Origin: Brachybacterium sp. EE-P12
GTDB taxonomy: Bacteria > Actinomycetota > Actinomycetes > Actinomycetales > Dermabacteraceae
Reading direction: 5' to 3'
NCBI RefSeq assembly: GCF_003711805.1
Contig: NZ_QXCP01000009.1
Location: 186,001 to 250,000, forward strand
DNA: 64,000 bases
In this document: one piece after another, positions 57,796 to 64,000 of the stretch
How the letters are laid out: the number at the start of each line of letters is the position of its first letter
Numbering within the stretch: the first letter of the stretch is position 1
Position numbers and translations under genes: made by a program
Notes under the pieces: model-generated
The model's database searches: none
What the model saw: the letters and a program-made list of their open reading frames with translations, nothing else
What the model was told of the DNA's origin: nothing

Positions 57796-58710
57796 TCAGA
57801 TCTTGGCGACCTGGTCGAAGCCGAGCTCGACCGGGGTCTCGCGGCCGAAGATCGAGACGAGCACCTGCAGCTTCTGGGCCTCCGAGTGGATCTCGGAGAT
57901 CGTGGCCGGCATGGTCTCGAAGGGGCCGTCCATGACGGTGACGGACTCGCCGACCTGGAAGTCGGGGACCTTCTGCGCGGCCGCGGGCTTCGAGGACGCA
58001 CCCGCACCGCCGGAGGAGCGCTTCTTCTCGGGCAGGCCGACGGAGGGGGCGAGCATCGAGTAGATCTCGTCGAAGGTGAGAGGGGTGGGCTCGGTCGCGT
58101 TGCCGACGAAGCCGGTCACGCCCGGGGTGTCGCGCACGACGCGCCAGGACTCGGTGGTCAGGTCCATGCGCACCAGCACGTAGCCGGGGACGCGAACGCG
58201 GCGGACGATCTTCTTCTGGCCGTTCTTGACCTCGGTCGCGTCCTCCATCGGGACCTGCGCCTCGAAGATGTAGTCCTCCATGTCCATGGTCTCGGTGCGC
58301 GTGGCGAGCTGGGTCTTCACGCGGTTCTCGTGACCGGAGTAGGAGTGGATGACGTACCACTCGCCGATGGCGGAGCGCAGGTGCATGCGCAGCTGCTGGA
58401 GCGGGTCCTCCTCGGGCTCCTCGGACGCGGCGGCCTCGCCCTCGGCGGGCTGCTCGTCCTCGTCACCCTCGGCGGCGGCCTCAGGGTCCTCGTCGGCGTC
58501 GGCAGGAGCCACGGCGCTCTCGTCGGCCTCGGCCTCGGCGGCGTCGACATCGGCGCCGTGCTCGGCGTCGACCCCGTCCTCCGCGGCGGGGACGCCCTCG
58601 TCGGCGGCGTCCGCGGCCGGGGCCTGCTCGGCGGGGGCCGAGGCGGAGAAGGAGAGGGTGTCGTCGACGTCGTCGAAGGACTCGTCGGGGGTAGAGGTCG
58701 TCTCGCTCAT
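57796..58710 (-). CDS. nusG: Transcription termination/antitermination protein NusG
   Basis: The 304-residue protein couples RNA polymerase to Rho and to S10/ribosome. The NGN domain starts near residue 115 ([20 protein letters not shown]) and the C-terminal KOW domain has [22 protein letters not shown]. The first 115 residues are an Asp/Glu/Ala-rich acidic extension. A Gly/Ala/Ser/Lys linker ([17 protein letters not shown]) separates the two domains. Extensions are usual in Actinobacteria, but this one is long. It lies directly after secE. Confidence 0.97.
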   Translation of the reverse strand: MSETTSTPDESFDDVDDTLSFSASAPAEQAPAADAADEGVPAAEDGVDAEHGADVDAAEAEADESAVAPADADEDPEAAAEGDEDEQPAEGEAAASEEPEEDPLQQLRMHLRSAIGEWYVIHSYSGHENRVKTQLATRTETMDMEDYIFEAQVPMEDATEVKNGQKKIVRRVRVPGYVLVRMDLTTESWRVVRDTPGVTGFVGNATEPTPLTFDEIYSMLAPSVGLPEKKRSSGGAGASSKPAAAQKVPDFQVGESVTVMDGPFETMPATISEIHSEAQKLQVLVSIFGRETPVELGFDQVAKI

Positions 58711-58786
58711 CGGCGGGAACCTGCCTTCCTGGCGGCGGTGGACTGATCGGTCACGGGACGGGGCGCGGTGCGGACGGGACGCTCGC

Positions 58787-59083
58787 TCACACGTCCGGGA
58801 CCGTGAAGGCGATGCGGGAGAGCCAGCTGAAGACCGCGTCGAACCCGAAGATCATCAGGATCATGAAGGCGACGAACAGCAGCACGGTGATCGAGTACAG
58901 GACCAGCTCGCGCCTGCTGGGGACGACCACCTTGCGCAGCTCGGCGATCACCTGGCGGATGAACAGACCGATGGCCAGGAACGGGTTCTTCGACCCGGAG
59001 CCCTGGGCGTCACCGGTGCGCGGTGCCGACGGGGCGTTCTGGCTGGAGTTCACGTGGGGGCTGTCCGATCTCGTCGAGGTCAT
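58787..59083 (-). CDS. secE: Preprotein translocase subunit SecE
   Basis: The 98-residue single-span protein has a polar N-terminal half, the conserved amphipathic [24 protein letters not shown] segment and one membrane helix ([17 protein letters not shown]). It clamps SecY. The start is uncertain: ATG at 59083 is chosen, with ATG 59089 and GTG 59053 as alternatives, none with a good ribosome site. The frame to 59143 would overlap the tRNA and is rejected. It lies just after tRNA-Trp and before nusG. Confidence 0.93.
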   Translation of the reverse strand: MTSTRSDSPHVNSSQNAPSAPRTGDAQGSGSKNPFLAIGLFIRQVIAELRKVVVPSRRELVLYSITVLLFVAFMILMIFGFDAVFSWLSRIAFTVPDV

Positions 59084-59116
59084 CCGCATCCGGCCGGGTG
59101 ACCCCGGCCGGACCGG

Positions 59117-59189
59117 CAGGGCAGACAGGGCTCGAACCTGCAACCTGCGGTTTTGGAGACCGCTGCGCTACCAATTGCGCCACTGCCCT
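59117..59189 (-). tRNA. tRNA-Trp (anticodon CCA)
   Basis: The 73-base cloverleaf has acceptor stem AGGGCAG/CTGCCCT, a D arm with GGCGCAATTGGTAGCGC, anticodon loop CTCCAAA giving CCA, a T arm with GGTTCGAGCCC and discriminator G as expected for tRNA-Trp. The CCA tail is not encoded. It is read into secE and nusG, an arrangement common in Actinobacteria. Confidence 0.97.
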
Positions 59190-59270
59190 TCGCGGGGACG
59201 CACCCCGCAGGCCCTCTCGCCCAGCTCCGGGACGCACCCGAGGAGGCCTGAGCGATTCTGACCAGCGACC

Positions 59271-59300
59271 AGCATACAAGCCGACGGGGGCTCGTGCGAA
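59271..59300 (-). promoter_or_regulatory. tRNA-Trp/secE/nusG promoter
   Basis: On the minus strand TTCGCA (59295-59300) and TATGCT (59271-59276) are separated by 18 bases. The start would fall near 59264, about 75 bases before the tRNA. Confidence 0.55.
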
Positions 59301-59410
59301 TCGACCCGCACCACGTCACATCCGAGCCGGTCGCCCCTCCCCTCGCAGCACCCGCCGTCCGAAGGAGGGAGATCCTGGCGAGGCGGCGCGAGCTCTGCCA
59401 CGATGGACCC

Positions 59411-60637
59411 GTGACCACCGACGACGCCCGCACACCCGCCACCCGTTCCCGCATCTCCGAGCGCATCGGCGCGATCGAGCCCTCGGCCACCCTCGCCGTG
59501 GACTCGACCGCGAAGGCGCTCAAGGCCGCCGGCCGGCCCGTGATCGGCTTCGGTGCCGGCGAGCCCGACTTCCCTACCCCGGCGCACGTCGTCGAGGCCG
59601 CCGTCGAGGCCGCACGGGATCCCCGCAACCACCGCTACTCCGCGACGCCGGGCCTGCCCGAGCTGCGCGAGGCGCTGGCCGCCTCGGTCTCCGCGACCAC
59701 GCATCTCGAGATCGATCCCGCCCAGGTGCTCGTCACCAACGGCGGCAAGCAGGCCGTGTTCCAGGCCTTCGCGACGGTGCTCGACCCGGGCGACGAGGTG
59801 CTGCTGCCCGCGCCGTACTGGACCACCTATCCGGAGGCGATCCGGCAGACGGGCGCCCGCGAGGTGCCCGTCCTCGCCGGCGCGGACCAGGGATACGTCC
59901 CCACGGTCGACCAGCTCGAGGCCGCGCTCACCGAGCGCACCCGCGCCCTGGTGCTGTGCTCGCCGTCGAACCCGACCGGCGCCGTGCTCACCCCCGAGCA
60001 GATCGGGGAGATCGGCCGCTGGGCCCACGAGCACGGCCTGTGGGTGATCACCGACGAGATCTACCAGTCCCTGACCTACGAGGGCGTGCCCTTCACCTCG
60101 GTCCTCGCCGAGGTGCCGGAGCTGGCCGGGACCACGATCCTGCTGGGCGGGGTGGCGAAGTCCTTCGCGATGACCGGCTGGCGGGTGGGCTGGATGGTCG
60201 GGCCGGCCGACGTCATCAAGGCCGCCACGAACCTCCAGTCCCATCTCACCTCCCACGTCAACAACATCGCCCAGCGCGCCGCGCTCGCGGCGATCACCGG
60301 GCCGACGGAGCCCGTGGAGGCGATGCGGGAGGCCTTCGACCGGCGCCGCCGCCTGATCGTCGAGAAGCTCTCCGCGATCGAGGGATTCACGGTCCCCACC
60401 CCCACCGGCGCCTTCTACGTCTTCCCCGACGTCTCGCAGCTGCTGGGGCGGGAGATCCGGGGCCGGAAGGTCACCACCACCACCGAGCTCGCGACCGTGA
60501 TCCTCGAGGAGGCCGAGGTCGCGGCCGTGCCCGGCGAGGCCTTCGGCGCGCCCGGCCATCTGCGCTTCTCCTATGCGCTCGGCGACGAGGACATCGTCGA
60601 GGGGATCGACCGGGTGGCCGCGCTCCTGGCGGGATGA
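59411..60637 (+). CDS. Pyridoxal-phosphate aminotransferase, aspartate aminotransferase type
   Basis: The 408-residue fold-type I aminotransferase most likely transfers amino groups between aspartate and 2-oxoglutarate. PLP-binding lysine is in [16 protein letters not shown], near residue 253. Other family points are [15 protein letters not shown] and the substrate-carboxylate Arg in HLRFSYA. The start is GTG at 59411. A CACGAT box ends six bases before it, which suggests a leaderless mRNA, though the box lacks the first T. The stop overlaps the deaminase start by four bases. Confidence 0.92.
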   Translation: MTTDDARTPATRSRISERIGAIEPSATLAVDSTAKALKAAGRPVIGFGAGEPDFPTPAHVVEAAVEAARDPRNHRYSATPGLPELREALAASVSATTHLEIDPAQVLVTNGGKQAVFQAFATVLDPGDEVLLPAPYWTTYPEAIRQTGAREVPVLAGADQGYVPTVDQLEAALTERTRALVLCSPSNPTGAVLTPEQIGEIGRWAHEHGLWVITDEIYQSLTYEGVPFTSVLAEVPELAGTTILLGGVAKSFAMTGWRVGWMVGPADVIKAATNLQSHLTSHVNNIAQRAALAAITGPTEPVEAMREAFDRRRRLIVEKLSAIEGFTVPTPTGAFYVFPDVSQLLGREIRGRKVTTTTELATVILEEAEVAAVPGEAFGAPGHLRFSYALGDEDIVEGIDRVAALLAG

Positions 60638-61668
60638 CCTCCTCCCCCACCGGCGCGGGCCGTGACCTGCGCGACCTCCCGAAGGCGCATCTGCACCTGC
60701 ACTTCACGGGGTCGATGCGGCCGGCGACGCTGCAGGAGCTCGCCGGGGAGCGGGGCATGCGCCTGCCCCGCTCCCTCACCGACGACATCGCGCTGCAGGT
60801 CGAGCCGACCCGGCGCGGCTGGTTCCGCTTCCAGCGGCAGTACGACACCGCGCGGGCGGTCGTCGACTCCGAGCAGGCGATGCGCCGCCTGCTGCACGAG
60901 GCCGTCGAGGACGACGCGGCCGAGGGCTCGGGCCGGCTCGAGCTGCAGGTGGACCCGACCAGCTACGCCCCCTTCGTCGGCGGGATCACCCCGGCCGTCG
61001 AGATCGTGCTCGACCAGGCCGAGCGCTCCGAGGCCGCGACCGGCGTGAGCGTCGGGATCGTGATCGCCGCCTCCCGCACCCGGCACCCGCTGGACGCACG
61101 CACCCTCGCCCGGCTCGCCGCGCGCCAGGCGGGCCGCGTGATCGGCTTCGGGCTCTCGAACGACGAACGACGCGGGGACACCGCCGAGTTCGGGCCCGCC
61201 TTCCGGATCGCGCGCGAGGCGGGCCTGCTGTCGGTGCCGCACGGCGGGGAGCTGCTGGGCCCGTCCCATGTGCGCGACGTGGTCGAGCACCTGCATCCGC
61301 ACCGGCTCGGCCACGGGGTGCGGGCCGTCGAGGACCCGCAGCTGCTGGACCGCGTGGTCGAGGCCGGTATCGGGCTCGAGGTGTGTCCCGCCTCGAACGC
61401 CTCGCTCGGCGTGCTGCAGGTCGCCGAGGACGTGCCGCTGCGGACCCTGATGGCGGCGGGGGCGCAGATCGCGCTCGGGGCCGACGATCCGCTGCTGTTC
61501 GGCTCGCGCCTGCTCGAGCAGTACGAGACGGCGCGTCGGATCGGGCTGGACGACGCCGAGCTCGCGGGCCTCGCGGCCTCCTCGATCCGGCTCTCGGCCG
61601 CGCCCGAGCCGGTGCGCAGCAGGCTCCTGGACGGAGTGCGGGACTGGCTCGGGTCGCCCGCGCCCTGA
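60634..61668 (+). CDS. Adenosine deaminase-like amidohydrolase
   Basis: The 344-residue TIM-barrel enzyme should deaminate adenosine or a related purine. Zinc ligands are visible in [14 protein letters not shown] (His-x-His), PHGGELLGP (His, with catalytic Glu) and GADDPLLFG (Asp), and [12 protein letters not shown] holds the catalytic His. The usual HLHLEG/HLDG start is HLHFTG here, so substrate preference may differ from classic Add. It overlaps the aminotransferase by ATGA and so is coupled to it, an unusual pairing. It ends six bases from the convergent galK. Confidence 0.88.
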   Translation: MTSSPTGAGRDLRDLPKAHLHLHFTGSMRPATLQELAGERGMRLPRSLTDDIALQVEPTRRGWFRFQRQYDTARAVVDSEQAMRRLLHEAVEDDAAEGSGRLELQVDPTSYAPFVGGITPAVEIVLDQAERSEAATGVSVGIVIAASRTRHPLDARTLARLAARQAGRVIGFGLSNDERRGDTAEFGPAFRIAREAGLLSVPHGGELLGPSHVRDVVEHLHPHRLGHGVRAVEDPQLLDRVVEAGIGLEVCPASNASLGVLQVAEDVPLRTLMAAGAQIALGADDPLLFGSRLLEQYETARRIGLDDAELAGLAASSIRLSAAPEPVRSRLLDGVRDWLGSPAP

Positions 61669-61674
61669 CCGGCC

Positions 61675-62916
61675 TCAGCGGTCCTGGCCGGCGCCCTCCG
61701 AGGGCAGGGCGAGGAAGAACTCCGGCGCGGTGAAGCCGGCGCCGTCGAAGGCGGCGGCGATCGTCTCGGCGATCTCCTGCGCGCGGTCCGCCTCGACGAG
61801 CGCGATGGTCGAGCCGCCGAAGCCGCCTCCGGTCATGCGGGCGCCGTGCGCCCCGGCCTGCCGGGCGGTGTCCACGGCGAGGTCGAGCTGCGGGACGGTC
61901 ACCTCGTAGTCCTCGCGCAGGGAGTCGTGGGAGGCGTCCAGCAGCGCGCCGAGCTCGGCGACGTGCTCGCGCACGGTGCCCGAGGCGAGCAGCGCGTCGA
62001 ACTCGCGCACGCGCTCGATCTCGGTGATGACGTGGCGGGCGCGTCGCCGCACGACCTCGTCGTCGATGCTCGCCAGCAGCTCCTCGAGCCGGGCCGGCTC
62101 GGCGTCGCGCAGGGTCGGCACGCCGAGCGCCTCGGCGGCCCGCTCGCTGTCGGCGCGGCGGGCGGTGTACTCGCCGTCGACGTGGGAGTGCTCGGCGCGG
62201 GTGTCGGTGATCAGCAGGGCCAGGCCCTGGGAGGCGAGGTCCCACGGCACGGGCCGGGTGGAGAAGTCGCGGCAGTCCAGGAACAGGGCATGGCCCTCGC
62301 GGGAGAGCACGGAGGCGGACTGGTCCAGGCCGCCGGTGGAGGCGCCGGCGAAGTCGGTCTCGGCGGTGATCGCGGCGCGCACCCGGTCCAGCGGCTCGGT
62401 GCCCAGGGTCAGCAGCGCCTCGATCGCCTCGGCGGAGGCGCACTCGAGGGCGGCGGAGCTGGACAGGCCCGCGCCGAGCGGCACCTGGCCGTCGATGAGG
62501 ATGTCCATGCCCTGGGTGACGGCGCCGGAGATGAAGGGGCGCAGCGCCCACAGCACGCCGGCGACGTAGGCGGGCCATCCCTCGACGGCACCGGGGGCGA
62601 GCTCGCCGGCGTCCAGGTCCAGCTCGAGGGTGTTCTGGGCGGAGCGCAGGCGCAGGCGCGAGGTGGGGGTGCGGGCCGCAGCGGCGAAGCAGCGGTGCGA
62701 GATCGCCATCGGCAGACACAGCCCGTCCTGGTAGTCGACGTGCTCGCCGATGATGTTGACGCGGCCGGGCGCGGACCACACCCCGTCGGGCGCGTAGCCG
62801 AAGGACTCCTCGAACTTCTCCGCGGCACGGTCGGCGGCCGCGGAGCGCTCCGGCGCGGCCGAGAGCTCGATGCCCTGCGGTGCGGGAACGGTCGTGGGGT
62901 CAGCGGCTGCAGCCAT
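61675..62916 (-). CDS. galK: Galactokinase
   Basis: The 413-residue GHMP kinase phosphorylates galactose at C1 in the Leloir pathway. Signatures are APGRVNIIGEHVDYQDG (GalK motif, about residues 49-65), PLGAGLSSSAALE (GHMP ATP loop) and ARMTGGGFGGSTIALV near the C-terminus. AAGGA lies eight bases before the ATG. No galE or galT lies alongside; the neighbour upstream is a lactonase-type gene. Confidence 0.95.
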   Translation of the reverse strand: MAAAADPTTVPAPQGIELSAAPERSAAADRAAEKFEESFGYAPDGVWSAPGRVNIIGEHVDYQDGLCLPMAISHRCFAAAARTPTSRLRLRSAQNTLELDLDAGELAPGAVEGWPAYVAGVLWALRPFISGAVTQGMDILIDGQVPLGAGLSSSAALECASAEAIEALLTLGTEPLDRVRAAITAETDFAGASTGGLDQSASVLSREGHALFLDCRDFSTRPVPWDLASQGLALLITDTRAEHSHVDGEYTARRADSERAAEALGVPTLRDAEPARLEELLASIDDEVVRRRARHVITEIERVREFDALLASGTVREHVAELGALLDASHDSLREDYEVTVPQLDLAVDTARQAGAHGARMTGGGFGGSTIALVEADRAQEIAETIAAAFDGAGFTAPEFFLALPSEGAGQDR

Positions 62917-63048
62917 CGGGAGTGTCCTTCCGGGACGAGTACGTGGGGGCGCGACGGAGCCCGCCGATCGACCGGCAGGGCGTCGGTGAGTCTATCCGTC
63001 CGATGGACAGGAACGGCAAACGGGCGGCGTGCGGGGCGTCCGCGCAGT

Positions 63049-64000
63049 TCAGCGGCTCGGGCGCAGGGCGAGGCAGGCGGCCGACGGGGCGGGGACCGGC
63101 TCTCCCGCAGGGGTCAGATGCTCCCCGCTGCGCCGCAGCACGTCGATCCGGTCGCCCTCCTGGGCGGCGACCAGGACCAGATCGCCCCACTGCGTGAAAT
63201 GGCGCGGATGCGCGCCGACCTCGACCTCGGTGACGCACTCGGGCCGCATCGCGTCGAGGGAGAGCAGGCAGAGCGTGTCGGGGCCGCGGGCGGCGACCAG
63301 GAGCGCGGACTCGTCGGCGACGAGCTCGATGTGCGAGAGGGCGGCATCGGCCGCGCGGCCGCTCGCGGGCGTCATCGAGCGCACGGTCCAGCGGCGCGGG
63401 GCCGGAGGCATGACGGCCGGGACCGCGCGGCTCGGGGCCTCGGCGGTGCGCACGGCGGTGGCGACCATGCCCGAGAGCTCGCAGGCGATGTGGATCTGCT
63501 CGGACTCGTGATCGGCGGCGAGGTGCCGCGGTCCGCTGCCGCGGGTCAGCGGGATCTCCCCGGCCAGGTCGATCTCCCCGCGGATGCTCTGGCGGTACAG
63601 CATCACGCGGTCCAGGCCGAGATCCGGGACGGCGAGCGCACCTGTGCCGGGCAGCGCGACGACCTGGTGGGGGTGCGGGGAGAGGTCCGCGATCCCGTCG
63701 ACGAGATCGCGGTGCTCGTCGAGGTCGATCTGCGCGCTGGGCAGGCCGTCCTCGTCCAGCCGCACCGTCGCGACCGAGCCCGAGCCGTACTGGGCGACGA
63801 CGAGGGAGCGTCCGTCGTGCCCGAGGGCGAGGTGGCAGCCGCCCGCCCCGTCCAGGGGCAGGTCCGCGACGACCTCCGGGCGCATGCCGTCCTCGTCCAC
63901 GCGCAGGGTGACGAGCCGGGTGGGATCCGTCTCGAGCACCGCGTGGAGCAGGGTGCCGTCCTCGCTCCACAGGACGAAGGAGGGGTCGGGCAGGTCGACC
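63049..64000 (-). CDS. Lactonase family seven-bladed beta-propeller, N-terminus beyond right edge
   Basis: The frame is open to the right edge, so the N-terminus is missing and about 316 residues are visible. It resembles the YbhE/6-phosphogluconolactonase-like beta-propeller family. Landmarks are HLALGHDGRSLVVAQYGSGSVATVRL, SPHPHQV, PDLGLDRVMLYR and GSGPRHLA, with the family repeat of GxxPRHF near the end. These proteins hydrolyse sugar lactones or are of unknown use. An internal GTG at 63939 is not the real start, because the sequence before it fits the fold (FVLWSEDGTLLHAV). Confidence 0.85.
   Translation of the reverse strand, partial: VDLPDPSFVLWSEDGTLLHAVLETDPTRLVTLRVDEDGMRPEVVADLPLDGAGGCHLALGHDGRSLVVAQYGSGSVATVRLDEDGLPSAQIDLDEHRDLVDGIADLSPHPHQVVALPGTGALAVPDLGLDRVMLYRQSIRGEIDLAGEIPLTRGSGPRHLAADHESEQIHIACELSGMVATAVRTAEAPSRAVPAVMPPAPRRWTVRSMTPASGRAADAALSHIELVADESALLVAARGPDTLCLLSLDAMRPECVTEVEVGAHPRHFTQWGDLVLVAAQEGDRIDVLRRSGEHLTPAGEPVPAPSAACLALRPSR

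Noticed and set aside
59083-59143. Longer SecE start inside the tRNA gene
   Set aside because: It would overlap tRNA-Trp and translate GC-rich tRNA sequence. The first plausible start after the tRNA is used instead.

Overview
The window is GC-rich (about 70%) chromosomal DNA from an actinobacterium. Its codon use, a tRNA-Trp/secE/nusG start to the ribosomal cluster, a Tat-exported substrate-binding lipoprotein, a DUF222-HNH (13E12-type) protein and an Rpf resuscitation factor all point to Micrococcales. A Dermabacteraceae/Brachybacterium-like host is my best guess, from gene content only. Both ends cut through a gene.

Positions 1-16959 hold accessory metabolism: a truncated RsmC/RlmG-like methyltransferase, a pirin, a YjbR protein, a small membrane protein, a nucleoside hydrolase and an HNH-DUF222 protein. 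Next comes a fatty-acid block: MaoC hydratase, HMw FabG and thiolase on the minus strand, divergent from a TetR regulator and an acyl-CoA oxidase-like dehydrogenase. The divergent promoter carries a 31-bp palindromic operator. It is followed by purL and a convergent Tat-exported amidase with SLH-like repeats.

Positions 17117-59300 are the ribosomal and transcription superregion, read almost entirely on the minus strand. From high to low coordinate it runs: tRNA-Trp, secE, nusG, rplK, rplA, rplJ, rplL, rpoB, rpoC, [rpf], rpsL, rpsG, fusA, tuf, [a plus-strand stress-protein gene and an ngcEFG-like sugar ABC operon], rpsJ to rpsQ (S10 operon), [a plus-strand hypothetical gene], rplN to rpsK (spc and alpha operons), rpoA, rplQ. 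The usual order is kept but broken at three places. rpsD is not in the alpha cluster. I can read promoters for rpsL, rpoB, secY, rpsJ and tRNA-Trp, an L10 leader with an attenuator, and many hairpin terminators.

Positions 59411-64000 hold an aspartate-type aminotransferase overlapping an adenosine deaminase-like gene, galactokinase, and a truncated lactonase-type beta-propeller.

The least explained signal is a family of three dispersed, near-perfect 76-82 bp palindromes (34837-34912, 39639-39714, 56234-56315). All lie in noncoding DNA just past gene 3' ends, share one polarity, and show compensating changes near the centre. Other notable points are a ribosomal protein L4 with a roughly 100-residue C-terminal extension, and a recurring leaderless arrangement in which a TANNNT box ends 6-7 nt before the start codon.
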